From positions 1 through 64,000 of the forward strand of contig FWWN02000336.1 of assembly GCA_900175165.2 (NCBI GenBank): DNA of 64,000 nucleotides. Reading direction: 5' to 3'. This stretch comes from Rhizomucor pusillus (Eukaryota; Mucoromycota; Mucoromycetes; Mucorales; Lichtheimiaceae). How positions within the stretch are numbered: the first letter of the stretch is position 1; every line of letters begins with the position of its first letter. The position numbers were made by a program, and so were the translations under genes. The notes beneath the pieces were generated by a model. It was not told the DNA's origin. It ran no database searches and saw nothing but the letters and a program-made list of their open reading frames with translations. This document shows, in pieces, positions 50,043-62,684 of this stretch.

Positions 50043-50561
50043 ATGTGTTCATGCTTTTTTTGTACCCTACGGACCGGTTCGACTCAACGAGTGTGTATTT
50101 ACCGAATAGGGAAATCGCAGACTGACGAGTTGGAGTGTAGGTTGGAGGAGGTGGGGGAATTTGCTGGTGGTCGAAAGAGGAGGAGGAGAAGAAGATAATG
50201 ACGATGCAGGGAAAAAATAGGATACGTCAGTTGGGTAAAAAGGCAGGCAGGAGCGAAGCGCAAAGAAAATGATTTGTGGGAGGAGGAATGGTACAATACG
50301 CAGAATGAATGAATGACATTCAGTCCGGTCCAGCCAGAAACGGTCTCGGAATTTCGCTCTCTTTCTTTCCTGTTTTCCTCGACTGTGCCTGCTTTGCGTA
50401 AACCCTCTTTCCATGCACCTTGTCCCCCCAACACTATTTGAATCGAGCAAAGACAAGTTAAAGTAACATTCTCGCCGCCGTAGCTATCTACCAGCGTCTG
50501 TCCGAGCCTTATCGCAAGCGACCTTTATTCCTGCACTATTCGTTTTTGGGTGAACGCATAT
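50043..50561. other. Intergenic, purine-rich, no gene
   Basis: TyrRS 3' flank. Purine-rich AGGAGGAGGAGAAGAAG tract near 50177-50195 and CT-rich segments near 50355-50390. No gene. Confidence 0.5.
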
Positions 50562-51146
50562 ATGGGTCTCAAGTATCGCACGTATCTTGACGGTACAGCT
50601 ATATATGGCTGCCTCAACTGCAAGACACATCTGACGACTGCCGATGCTATCATATCGAGGGTATGCTAATGATTCCAGGAAACCAAGATGGGTGGGGTGA
50701 GGGAAGAAAGTGTGTCCGGTCAAGGGGTTGGTCGATTGGTTGGAGGGGAGGAGTTTAATGGTGCACTTAAGTTCATGCTGATTCGGGTCACACATATTGC
50801 AGCAATTTCAAGGTCAATACGGCCAAGCATATCTTTTCCATTACGTGTAAGTTCTGTGCATGCAATGAGTGATACACTATTGACACACTTTCAACTAGCG
50901 TCAATATCTTTGAAGGCGAAGCTGAAGATCGTGCCATGACGACAGGGTTGCACACAGTCCGGGATATTTCATGCACAAAGTGCCACACTGTCCTGGGGTG
51001 GACTTACGTGAGTTGGTTGCAAAAAAGGTCATCCGCATCTCACGGATGCACTAACCGTGCTGCAGGTCAGAGCTTACAGCGAGGACAACAAGTACAAGGA
51101 AGGAAAGTTCATTCTGGAGAAAAAACTATTGACTGACGTAAAATGA
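50562..51146 (+). CDS. Yippee-family zinc-binding protein
   Basis: 110 aa; exons 50562-50660, 50803-50846, 50899-51007, 51066-51146. The whole protein is the Yippee domain: MGLKYRTYLDGTAIYGCLNC opening with the first CxxC, FQGQYGQAYLFHYVVNIFEG, GLHTVRDISCTKCHTVLGW with the second CxxC, and the conserved end DNKYKEGKFILEKKLL. The fold is a beta-tent binding one zinc through the four Cys. Yippee proteins are conserved from fungi to humans with poorly defined roles (cell-cycle and spindle association in animals, stress phenotypes in fungi). The four small exons are in frame; the start in TATATGGG is chosen because MG-x-K/R-Y starts the family. Confidence 0.93.
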
Positions 51147-51830
51147 GCAGAAGATTGCCAGCATAGACAGCTTCACTGATATATAGGCTTCAAAGTGCAA
51201 GTTGTTGCAGATCAGATAAAGCTTTTGCCTCCATTTTACTTAGGAATTGCTACAGACTTCCACTATCGGCTCAGGCATTGGGTGTCCCTGTGACCTGGGC
51301 TGACATTCATGTTGTCCACCACCGCTGTGCACATGTCCTGTGTGCGTTGCTCGCTCCGCACTTGTTCCAAAAGATGTTTCAGAAGCCAACGTGAATTTTA
51401 CACTGTTTGCCGGGCCCAAACAGCTAAATTGATTTATACTATCTAAACTACATATGGAGGAATTGATTCCCATACACTGCGACGAGTGCTGCTTTGATAA
51501 CATGGCTGGGCGCACCACGTTTCTTCTTACAATGTTACATACGTTATGTTGCATCTACTTCACTCGCTGCCATACGTCATATTCCATTCACTGCTCTGTT
51601 AAAACTTGTGGAAAAATAGGGGACATACTCAAAGAGACAACTGTGATGAATGGATGTAGATATCTTGTCCTCAGCACCATTTTTCCTGCACTCGTCGGCT
51701 CTGGGGATTGTCAGCAACTTTCCTTTTACGGATGATCATCTCGATCTCGTGCGCTGTGACTTGTCAGTCAGCCGTAGATCTTCCTCGCCGATGAGACCAC
51801 CCCTTCCTTCACCTGTTTCCCTCTGATATC
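51147..51830. other. Intergenic, LYS12 promoter region
   Basis: No gene visible; short ORFs on both strands. Lies between the Yippee stop and the LYS12 start. Confidence 0.45.
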
Positions 51831-53361
<1,531 letters not shown>

Positions 53362-54506
53362 AAAGTCGCTAACCGATGACATATAATATCAATCTCTTGT
53401 TTTCTGTTCCATCCTCCCCCACCTCCAATTTTGTTTTCACATGACCATTTCTCTAGAAAGCACATACACAAAACCATCCTCTCTCCGTTGATCGGTTTTC
53501 ATCACCGTCTAAAAGCTAAACAATAAATACAAATAATAGAAATCTATACGGATTGATGATGCCCTCGATGCGATGCAATCGCTAGCTTGGTGCTGTACAA
53601 CTACACACCTAATTATCAGTATGCTCCCGCTTAGACAATCCCTAACGGCATCAATGATTGGATCAACAGATGACTGCACTAGTTCAGGATGGTAGAAAGC
53701 AGAGCCTTAGGAACCAAGTGTTGTAAAATATTTTCTGGTCCCTATCTAGGAAGGTTAATCTAGTGGTAGGGCCATTATTCTGTTGTTGACTCCGCCCTGA
53801 GCAGGTTGAATACCTTATGTAGGTGCTATTGTATATTTTTCCTGCTACCAACAAGTAGATACATTCCTCCCCTCGTTCTTCTGGGCAGGTAGCGAAAACT
53901 CACGTTCAATTCCCGAAACTCCAAGCCTTCAACGCATTCAACTTCCGTCTCCGCCCATGTTATAAAAAGTCGAACCAAGCCGCCAGCTCCTTTTTTCTTC
54001 TTTGAATCAAAATTCACGAGTGCAGCCACGATGCGCGTTAGAATCAATGGCGTAGCATTGCCAGGAACCTATAGGTTTCTAGCACTCCAGAAGGATTTTC
54101 TTTTACCCTACGGGGGAATCAGTGCCTGGTCATTAAGTTGGCAGTGGGGTCACTGAGCCGACGAAAGAATAAATCTTACCACACGATATCTTAAGAAAAG
54201 AAAATGAAAAGCCACTGCAACGTGGAAAGGAATGTCTTCGTCCAGCCACTACATAAGGGATGGTTCTACGTAAGGCGGTCAAGAGCACGTCCTGTGTGCC
54301 CTTCCATTTTTCCTTGGCGTCAGGATGCAGCCGCACACGTTTCATGGATTCGTCAGTGTTGTGGCTTCTACGTAATTCTGGCGAAATGGGTTTTGTGTAT
54401 GCTATCTAGGATCATTTAATCATGTCAGAATAAAAGGGGAGATAGGGGTTGAGAAGGCACAATAGATTGCAGTGAGGTTACTAGTTGTACCGTTGCCTGC
54501 AAAGCT
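53362..54506. other. Intergenic, no supported gene
   Basis: About 1.1 kb after LYS12. A stretch near 53755-53815 (CTAGTGGTAGG ... GGTTGAATACC) faintly resembles tRNA A and B boxes but does not fold as a tRNA by eye. No coding feature. Confidence 0.45.
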
Positions 54507-54754
54507 ATGAACACCCCAGCAGCTGCTCAGCCACCCACCATCAAGAAGACATTGTCCAAGGTATGCTTAACCTCACTAAGGCACGAAGCATCTCTAAAGC
54601 CCAAGGCCAAGGACACTTGAATGGATGGTTAAGCATAATTGACTTTGACTACATCTAGCTCTCTCAATTCATCCTTATACCTGAACGACTGATAGCAGAA
54701 TTTTACAATGCGTTTGAGGAAAGTAGCCCTTCCGGTGCCAGCAGCTACTTTTAA
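54507..54754 (+). CDS. Possible 49-aa small protein, two exons
   Basis: Exons 54507-54560 and 54659-54754 join across a GTATGC...CTAG intron to give MNTPAAAQPPTIKKTLSK followed by LSQFILIPERLIAEFYNAFE and a Ser-rich end. I do not recognise it. No transmembrane segment; one amphipathic helix is likely. The evidence is a clean start, a credible intron and a helix-like composition only, so it may be a chance ORF or a non-coding transcript. Confidence 0.35.
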
Positions 54755-55036
54755 TCGTTGCCGACATCATCTGAGTCTTGTTTAGCATTTCTCTGTTCTT
54801 AGTATCATCTGCATTTATCTGTCTTTGATGTAAAAAAGTTACAAAGCTTGCTGAGCATGACTGCTGGCAGCACGTGGTGGCTGATAAAATACATTTGTAC
54901 AAAAGAGTTATTAAAGGAATAGTGCTACAATACACAGGGCAAATGAAGGATAAAGATAATATGAAAGAGTAGTGACAGTGGGTGCGATGATAAAAACGAA
55001 GACGACACTGGATGGAGGGGAGGATCTGCTTTCGGT

Positions 55037-55986
55037 TTAGAATCGCTGAGAAATGACAAGCGCCAAGAACTACGAAAGACAAGAAGAAAGTGCGTAAGCT
55101 CATGACGACATTCAACAGTGCTCCGACGGGTCCGAGAGTCTATTTACCTGTTCATAGTTAATCTGAATGACGCCAGTTCTGTGCACATCAAAGTCCTGAA
55201 ACGCTCTTGTCAAGCTTCGGATAGTAGCGCATGCTTGTACAAAGTTGTCAAATGTAATGTTTCCACGACCTTTTAAAGAGCCATATCCGTCAACAAACAG
55301 CCAGAGTCAGTTGATATCCTATTTTACTCAAACTCACCGTATTTGTCGAACCTTTGGATGAGGATTGCGATAAATTGATCGGACAAGTTGTATCCAAAAG
55401 TTTGAAGTGCGTTCTTTAACTCTGCTGCGTCAATGTTGCCTGAGCCATCAACATCGAATGCCCGAAAACATCGCTGCCATTCTTCAATGTATCGCCATAG
55501 TCCAGCAAACTCATTGAAATCGATTGTACCAGTGTTGTCTAAGAAAATGAGGCTATGAGGTAAATTCTCCGTGATGCCAAGCACAGGGCTGTTCTTAGTT
55601 TCTCGCGGACTGTCACTTGCCTGTATCAAACATATTGACCATCATGCGCACTGTTTCTATATTGAATGGTGTCCAATCGCCATTAATCAGCGCTCGCTGC
55701 AGCTCGTCCACAGTCAAATATCCGGATCCATCCGTATCGACAGCTTCGAACCAGTACCACAGCTGAGGGTCAGCACCGGGAGGAGGCGGCCGTCCTACAC
55801 AAAAAATTGCTAAATTCAGCTGAAATTCTCTTTGACGCTTGGCAACACTAAAAGCTTCGTACGTTGTCGAGGTGGATACATGGCAGGAGCTGGAGGAGGA
55901 GGTGCCTGTGGCAACGGCCCCGGCGGATACTGTGGTGATTGTTGTTGCGGAGGATAAGGTTGTTGATATGGATAACCGTAAGCCAT
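55037..55986 (-). CDS. Penta-EF-hand protein (ALG-2/peflin type)
   Basis: 217 aa; exons 55986-55863, 55794-55621, 55538-55338, 55269-55148, 55069-55037. The N-terminus is a Tyr/Pro/Gln-rich tail (MAYGYPYQQPYPPQQQSPQY). EF loops in order: DTDGSGYLTVDE, DTDNTGTIDFNE, DVDGSGNIDAAE, then a degenerate loop around DKYGRGNITFDN and a divergent fifth hand ending INYEQFLALVIS. This is the PEF layout, with the fifth hand for dimerisation. ALG-2/PEF proteins are Ca-dependent adaptors for ESCRT, COPII and membrane repair; in fungi the closest known is Pef1. The second intron has a GC donor (G|GCAAGT). It ends with a 33-nt coding exon. Confidence 0.93.
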
Positions 55987-56581
55987 GAATCGGGAAAACG
56001 GGAGTCTGGAGAAGGAGAAAGGTAGAAGAGGAGAGAAGAAAAAGGATATGGCTCAGTGGAAACGTGGCTCTTAATACCACCCACGCCGGACCAATCACTG
56101 GGTTTGCGTCCATGCTGCGCATGACTTTACTATATTCCTAGCACTAGGTTGCACAAATGACTTGACACGCTCATGATGCCATGCAGCTGGGGAAACGAAG
56201 ATCCGTAAAATCATCCACGTACTGTAAATGGAAATGGCGAGAAGCAGGAAATGTACCTGGATTGCGCTCTCTTATTTTTCCTTGCCAGTTGGCTGCTTAA
56301 ATTAATTTAGTACATGGATAACTGAACGCAAATGGATTGAGAATACTGACACTAAAGTTTTAAAGTCTAGTGCGAACTCCTCTTTTCTCCGGGAGGCGGT
56401 GTGCGGAAGACAGATATCTCATTCCGCGCCGAGTATGTCAATCGCTTTATGCATATCATTGCTACACACCAATCCAGAGACACACGCTTCAGAAGCCATC
56501 TCAAGGATAAATTATAACGTTAAATCATTTGTTTTAATACATTGGGTCATCTGAATATGCTATTATATTACTTAAATCTGA
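55987..56581. other. Promoter of the PEF gene and 3' flank of ERG24
   Basis: No gene visible. Both neighbours are on the minus strand. Confidence 0.45.
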
Positions 56582-58191
56582 TTAGTAGATACCTGCAATG
56601 TATATTAGTAATGTTGCAACTGAAAGTGTAAGGACAAACAATACATACCAGGTATGATGCGGTACTTGACGATACTGCAGTACTTGTCCCAATCTTTTCC
56701 ATATTTCAGGCGGCAAGCATGATCGTCGCGTCTCTCGCGATGTAGCAGGAGAACGGCAAAGTAAATTGCATAGAAATAGGGGATCACTGAACCGTAGCCG
56801 CAAGGCAAACATCCAGCCAGAGCAATGAGCCAGTCACCAAAGTAGTTGATGTGACGAGAGACTCCCCACCAGCCCGAAATAATCAACTTTGTACCACGTT
56901 CAGTCTTGAGATATTTGAGGTCTAGATAACAGTGTATCAACATACACATGCAATGCTTCGTTTCTCTTTCCAAACTTACGCTTCACTTTGTCACTTTCTG
57001 GGTTTGTACGGAACTCATTCTTTTGGGAGTTTGCGCTTCGGAAGATATAGTAGCCCAATGCGCAAAGACCGCAGATAAGACTAAATTCGAGGTTGCTGAG
57101 ATCCCGAGGGAAGTCTACCAAGTAGCGAGCTTGGATAGTATATGTCATGGGCAGCCAAGAGTACAACCCAAACATAAGCATATATCCAGCGCCCTCTGTT
57201 GTCGCCGATGTTAGAATGAATTGTAAGTATTACTTGGTCTACTTGGTTCTTACCTGAAGTGATATCTATTGTGGTGAGCACCTTTTCTTCATTCCAAAGT
57301 GCATCAGCCACATAAAAGGTGTGGAAAGCAAGAACAAGTATCATAGAGTTTGTGACACGGTTAAGATCGTGGTATTGTTTGTATGCAAAGCAAAAGTTGA
57401 TCCAAATCCACCCCAAGAGACCAGGCCGCAGTTCAGTAAAGAACTTAATGTCAAAGTCTCCAATACGAGGATTGAGTTCTCGTCCCATAACGAACTATAT
57501 CCCTTATTAGTGGAATGTATAACTTTGATTTGGCACCGCCACTCACATCATAAATTGGATTTCCAGAATTGCCACCCAAGGATAACAAAGCACCTGGGTG
57601 GAAGCTTCTAATGTACAAGTACAACGAGATTACATAGCTGAAAACAATGGATGTGCCGACCAGACCGAGCCAATGATCATAGACGAAGAGGAAGATATCG
57701 GGTCCAAAATGATTAGCTAGCAAACCACTGACGATAACCAAGTTGCAAAATGTTGAGAAACCTTTTCATAGGTTGTTAAATGCATTGTGTACGTGAAGAC
57801 TCCATATTTCCGTTGATTTACCATTCAATCGATACTTGAGCACGCTGCCGTCTCTAAGCTTTGTTCCTGGCACAACGTCGCAGCTGAGCACCAGATAAAA
57901 GACAACCAAGAGACCAATGAAGGCAAAATACACCAAGACTGCGAGAGGATCTAAGAATTTGTCAGCAAGCTCGCGCGTCCACAGCGAAGATAGGAATCCC
58001 TTGGGATCGGCAAGGAAAGATTTCGACGGATAGCCTGTGTTGTCACAGCAGACCGCAAAGAAAAGCACCAAAAGTGGCAATGCAGTTACAAAACCAACTG
58101 CCCCCGGTGGTCCGAGAAACTCATAGCGCGTCGTCCTTGGATTGAGCGCTGCTCCAGATGCAGCAGCAGCAGCTGTTGATGCTGAGGACAT
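56582..58191 (-). CDS. ERG24: Delta(14)-sterol reductase
   Basis: 441 aa; exons 58191-57822, 57761-57547, 57494-57254, 57195-56980, 56921-56649 and an 11-nt last exon 56592-56582. A polytopic ER-membrane enzyme of ergosterol synthesis reducing the C14-15 double bond with NADPH. Family motifs: YEFLGPPGAVGF at the start, GNSGNPIYDFVMGRELNPRI, DIKFFTELRPGLLGW, and the C-terminal LLISGWWG-type sequence (KLIISGWWGVSRHINYFGDW) followed by YGKDWDKYCSIVKYRIIPGIY. Most of the length is hydrophobic helices. The final exon supplies only the last bases of GIY and the stop. The start is placed at MSSAS because the upstream extension is charged and lacks homology. Azole and morpholine-pathway enzymes are regulated by sterol demand, but no site was recognised. 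Confidence 0.95.
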
Positions 58192-59307
58192 TGCGGTACA
58201 AAGACGAAGCTCTGTGCTGCGTTGGACCCCGCGCGCGCACGAGGTTTTGAGTTTTGGTTCGGTCGATAATGCCGACGGGAAAGGATCAATAAGCTCAACC
58301 ACTGAACCGTATTCATGTAAAGATTAATGCGAACAAGTGTATAGGCAGATCTGCCTATACACTGTTTAAAAATTGCTGCTTGGCTGTAAACAAGAGGTCC
58401 AAATTCTTAGATTCATTACAGTTTCATCGTTAAAACTACTATCATACATATTCTATATGTGGGCGCATGGCAACACGGTCAAAACCACCATAGTGAAAAG
58501 ATAGAGGCGGGAATATGAAGGATACATGCCAAGAATAATCACGAGAGTCATGCATAGGCACATAGACATGTCATATTGATAGTGGGACTAAACGCGTCTC
58601 GAGCCGTCTGTAGATGCGTAGAGACTTATATCAACATCCGGTCAACATATCCGCTAAGGAACTTATTGAGTGACAGGAGGTTCCTGGTATCGATGCAGCA
58701 AGACTGCAGTGATATAGTAACTTAAGGTGGCTTGCTTTGCTCTTAAACTATAAATGAAGTAAGGCCAACGGGAGGTAAGGGCGAATAGCACGTCGCCGTT
58801 GAAGATCAAAGTTTACAAAAGAGGAAACTGCATATATCGTGATCGCCCCAGATTTCATCTCAACTAGGGCAAAGTTGAGGCGTTCCAATGAAAAGGTGGA
58901 TAAACAGCTAAACAGGGGTTGAGAAATGCATGCCGTGGGCTTTTCTGTAAAAGCACTACTTAGTTGGCAAGTTACCCCGAGGGATTGCCAAGCGATCTGC
59001 AGTGGCAGAGTTGGCGACTCCCAGGGCAGCGGGATTGTTGACAGATTTGGTAATTTGAAAGATCTCAGCAATTATTGACAAATGAAAACCAAGAAAATAT
59101 CGAAGAAACGCAATATAATTAAAGCTACTATGTGCATAGTCAGGATAAGGATACTGACTATGCCTCAAACAATGCTGTAGGCATGCGCACCTAAATATAG
59201 CGAGAGTTGAATGATTTCCTCAGCGCCGCGGTCGCCAAAATCGATCAAATGGGCGTTCGGGGGTGTGCGTTCGCGAAATAAGTTTTGCTTCTTTGTCCCG
59301 ATTTTCA
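58192..59307. other. Divergent intergenic region, ERG24 and transcription factor
   Basis: About 1.1 kb. An ORF at 58748-59071 on the minus strand has no domain features and no conserved-looking block. An upstream ATG at 59250 opens only a ten-codon frame that ends before the transcription-factor start, so it could be a uORF. Confidence 0.45.
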
Positions 59308-61200
59308 ATGATTACTCATGACAGGCTGCCAACGCCACTGTTGTTGGATCAGAACGGCAAACGCCCTCACAATATTCGAAACTTCCTGCAAGAAGCCCTC
59401 CAAATATTAAGGCACGCCGATCAGACGTTTGCCTCACAGGATCCAGACGACGAAGACAACAGCGATGCCGACGCTGATGCCGAGAACGACGCCGACGGGG
59501 CCGTATCGTGGAAACTCAAGCTGTCGCCGACTATGATGACTTTGGACACCAATATACAGACAATCACGGGTTTGGAGAAAGTACTCCAGCAGCTAAGTGT
59601 CAACGTCCAGCCGCGTCCCCCAAAGATCCGGCCGCCAAAGTCAATCGCACCAGATCAGTACGAGACGCCTGGATTCCTGTATTCGATCGCCACTGCTTTG
59701 CACCTTTCGTCTATATTCCCAGTACCGAAGAACGATTTGTTTCGTCAATTCAATTCGATACAATTGATGCGAGAGTGCGTGCGTGCCTATGTTGCGTGCG
59801 ACGGCGCTCTGTTCCACGATATCCCGTCATTTCTGACAGACACAGAAATGGTCCTCTCTCACCCCAATGCATCTAAGCAGTATCCAATGCAGACGCTCTT
59901 GGTGCTCTGCATTTGCTGTCTCATGATCCGGCATGTCTCCACTCACAATCGAAATCACCCAACAGTAGCCGCCTCGTTGATGCATGCGTATTACGCTCAT
60001 GCCCGCCTTTTGCTGCAAGATCTGTTTGATGTTCGTCATATATATGTTGTTCAATCACTCTTTATCCTGTCTCTTTATCCACATGGCCACATTGACATGT
60101 TCTCTCCTGCACGGACGCGTTCATCACTCTTATCAATGGCGACACGCTTGGCACTTGCGATGGACTTGCATCAGCTAGACGCAAAAGGCAACGGTGACGA
60201 TTCTGGAGAGAAAGAAAGGATAAGACGTCTCATGTGGATGATACTATGTGCTGATTACTTTGCAGAATGGAACGCATCAGGCAAGAGCGGGCGCATCAAC
60301 GTCGCAGAATGGCACGACAATTTCCCTCAACCGTTGCCTAATGAAGAGAATTCACGACGAGTCGAATATCTATCACAGTATTGTCGCATAGTGATGATAC
60401 GCAAAATGCATTTATTTCGGTCAGCTTACCACATTGTCATGCAATCCCCAAAAGCTCTCGAAAATGCCACGGACGAAATGCTGTTTGAAACCTATATGGG
60501 TACTCCAGCGTCATTCCATCTAAAGCTGGAAGCTTTTCGAGAAAAACAGTGGAGCAAAGCTGACATCGAGCCATTACTCTTGTATTCGTTGTACTACGAC
60601 ACCTTGATATCAACACATATATCTTTCCTGCCGGAGCATTTTCTATCCATTTTTGAAGATGATCGACCAACGCGGGAAGCATGCGCGACAGATATCTTCC
60701 AGCGAGTGGCATCCAACTCTGTCATACCGTTAAAGCCTATGCCAGACTTCGGATCGTATGCTGTACCCAATACCAAGGATGCAAAACCAGCCTTGCGACC
60801 AGATATAGAGTTCCACTGCGTAGTTGGCTGCATCACAGCAGCGAGCCATTACACCCTTATTCTCGAGTTACTAGCGTCACTGGACCCGATCGGATGCCGC
60901 CACAACCCTGTCTATGGTGTACTGTTGACATCCCATCTTTACCACATGATCGAGATCAATTGCAACGACGCAGATGTGCAGTTTCTATGTCGAATCAATC
61001 TGGTCCGGACACAAAGGCTGCTCCAACACGCACGAAATATGTTTGCCGATCCGGCAATTCTCTATCTCGAGCAAGTATTGCCACGATGGATTTATGCTCC
61101 CATGAACGATCCAATACAGCAGCTGCAATCCAAGGCTTCGGACATTGCACAGGCGCTCAAGGAAAGGACAAAGTACTGTGTGCAAGGAGGAAGAAAGTAG
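59308..61200 (+). CDS. Fungal-specific transcription factor domain protein, intronless
   Basis: 630 aa in one exon. The middle matches the fungal_trans domain that follows Zn2Cys6 DNA-binding domains: YVVQSLFILSLYPHGH, SLLSMATRLALAMDLHQL, RIRRLMWMILCADYFAEW and SGRINVAEWHDNFPQPLP. An acidic tract (DDEDNSDADADAENDADG) lies near residue 55. No Cys6 cluster is visible in the frame or in the 300 bp upstream, so either the protein lacks its own DNA-binding domain, or a first exon with it lies further upstream and was missed. The frame is open 45 nt before the ATG with no stop. Regulation and targets are unknown. Lack of introns contrasts with most neighbours. Confidence 0.83.
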   Translation: MITHDRLPTPLLLDQNGKRPHNIRNFLQEALQILRHADQTFASQDPDDEDNSDADADAENDADGAVSWKLKLSPTMMTLDTNIQTITGLEKVLQQLSVNVQPRPPKIRPPKSIAPDQYETPGFLYSIATALHLSSIFPVPKNDLFRQFNSIQLMRECVRAYVACDGALFHDIPSFLTDTEMVLSHPNASKQYPMQTLLVLCICCLMIRHVSTHNRNHPTVAASLMHAYYAHARLLLQDLFDVRHIYVVQSLFILSLYPHGHIDMFSPARTRSSLLSMATRLALAMDLHQLDAKGNGDDSGEKERIRRLMWMILCADYFAEWNASGKSGRINVAEWHDNFPQPLPNEENSRRVEYLSQYCRIVMIRKMHLFRSAYHIVMQSPKALENATDEMLFETYMGTPASFHLKLEAFREKQWSKADIEPLLLYSLYYDTLISTHISFLPEHFLSIFEDDRPTREACATDIFQRVASNSVIPLKPMPDFGSYAVPNTKDAKPALRPDIEFHCVVGCITAASHYTLILELLASLDPIGCRHNPVYGVLLTSHLYHMIEINCNDADVQFLCRINLVRTQRLLQHARNMFADPAILYLEQVLPRWIYAPMNDPIQQLQSKASDIAQALKERTKYCVQGGRK

Positions 61201-61941
61201 ACCTTATTGATACCCCATTGTATGTACATATATTGCAAAAAGAAAGAAAGAAAGGCTGCAGCTTCTATTGAAGAATTTGCGTACGTAGAGTCGGTTCGGT
61301 ACCAAAATTACATGAATTGTAAAGTGTTGACAAAATGTATAAGTCACAGAGGATACATTCAACTTGGATTTCTATGGTGTTCTTCCATCCTCTAATCTAA
61401 GAGAACTCTAAACCGGATGCAGGGGCAAGAAGAGATTATTACAGATATTAGGAATGCTCTAAACAACCTACTACCAAAATATTTATAATTTCTCCTTTAT
61501 TCTCTTTGACTCGCTCCAGTTTTCTTGATTCGAGAAAAGCATGTAACTTACACCGGGTCATCCATAAGCCCTCCAGCAATGGTTTCTTAAAGAAGCACGC
61601 TGCTGGCCCACACTGAACAACAGTGTCCATTAACCTTCTCTCTCTCCCTGTTGGATCTGCTGTTTGCCGTTTTCTCGGTGGTATCCGTTCTTCTCGTTAA
61701 AACCAATCCGGGCAAGTGAACGGCTTGCCGTACACTGTCTGTCCAATAGGTTCGTCTGCGAACTGGTTATTTGATGTCTGAGGACTGGTGTAGAACGGAA
61801 CAAAGAGCATCCCCGCTACCAAATCGACTCGGCAACCAGTTCGTGGGAAAATCTGGGGTGCGCATAAATTATAAAACTTGGAATTCCGATTCAATCGTAT
61901 TTTTTATTCTTTCATGGTAATTGTTACAGCTTACAAAAAAC
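61201..61941. other. Intergenic, no supported gene
   Basis: About 740 bp between the transcription factor and TTC36. Only short ORFs on both strands. Confidence 0.45.
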
Positions 61942-62677
61942 ATGGCTGCCTCTGACGATGCTATTTTGGAGCTTATCTTCAATCCAGGTGAATTTGCTGA
62001 TGCATTTGTATACAATGAGTATACGGTGAATTAACAAGGTTGTGGGCAGACGCGAGAGAGTTACCCATTGACAGCGTTGCCAGCATTGTCGAAAGTAATC
62101 CAAGTAAGAAAAAATTTGGCCATCAATATAAGGGAACCTTTATCTAATCTTTCCTCGTGCACAGCCAAGAAGATTGACGACAAAGTGCTAAAGGAATTAC
62201 AAAGTCTTGAACGACAAGCAGTGAAACTTGCCGAAGAAGGAAAGTTGGAAGAAGCATTAAAGTTTCTGAACCAATGCATTGAAAAAGAATCCGATTATGC
62301 TTCTGCTTATAATAACAGGTAACTGCATAGAAGGAATGTACTGAGAAAACTGATATGCTGAAAAATGAACAAATGTTGCAAGGGCACAAGTCCATCGATT
62401 AATGAAAAATCCTGAGCTAGCAACCAAGGACTTGGATGCTGTCATTGAGATTGGTAAAGGACAGGCTGCTATTCTGCGCCAAGCATATACCCAACGCGGC
62501 ATTATTAAACGACAACAAGGTGACCAACCTGGAGCACAAAAGGACTTTGAGATGGGTGCAAAGTATGGCAACCCTCTGGCTCGGAATATTGCTATCAGCG
62601 AAAATCCGTTTGCAAAGATGTGTAACCAAGTAATGATGGAAGTCATGAGTAGAGAAATCAATGTTGGAAGACAATAA
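61942..62677 (+). CDS. TTC36: TTC36-like tetratricopeptide repeat protein
   Basis: 182 aa; exons 61942-61987, 62050-62103, 62165-62318 and 62383-62677. It starts like animal TTC36 (MAASDDAILELIFNPDAREL), then three TPR units: LERQAVKLAEEGKLEEALKF, SAYNNRAQVHRLMKNPELAT and ILRQAYTQRGIIKRQQGDQP, ending NPFAKMCNQVMMEVMSREI, the family's C-terminal signature. TPRs form a superhelix for peptide binding; TTC36 is linked to Hsp70 binding and tyrosine metabolism in mammals, with nothing firm in fungi. Its stop is 7 bp from the stop of the convergent SH3 gene, so the 3' UTRs must overlap. Confidence 0.92.
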
Positions 62678-62684
62678 AGATCGG

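Noticed and set aside
53755..53820. tRNA-like A and B box sequences (TCTAGTGGTAGG ... GGTTGAATACC)
   Set aside because: I could not pair an acceptor stem or anticodon arm, and the B box lacks the conserved C. At most a decayed fragment.
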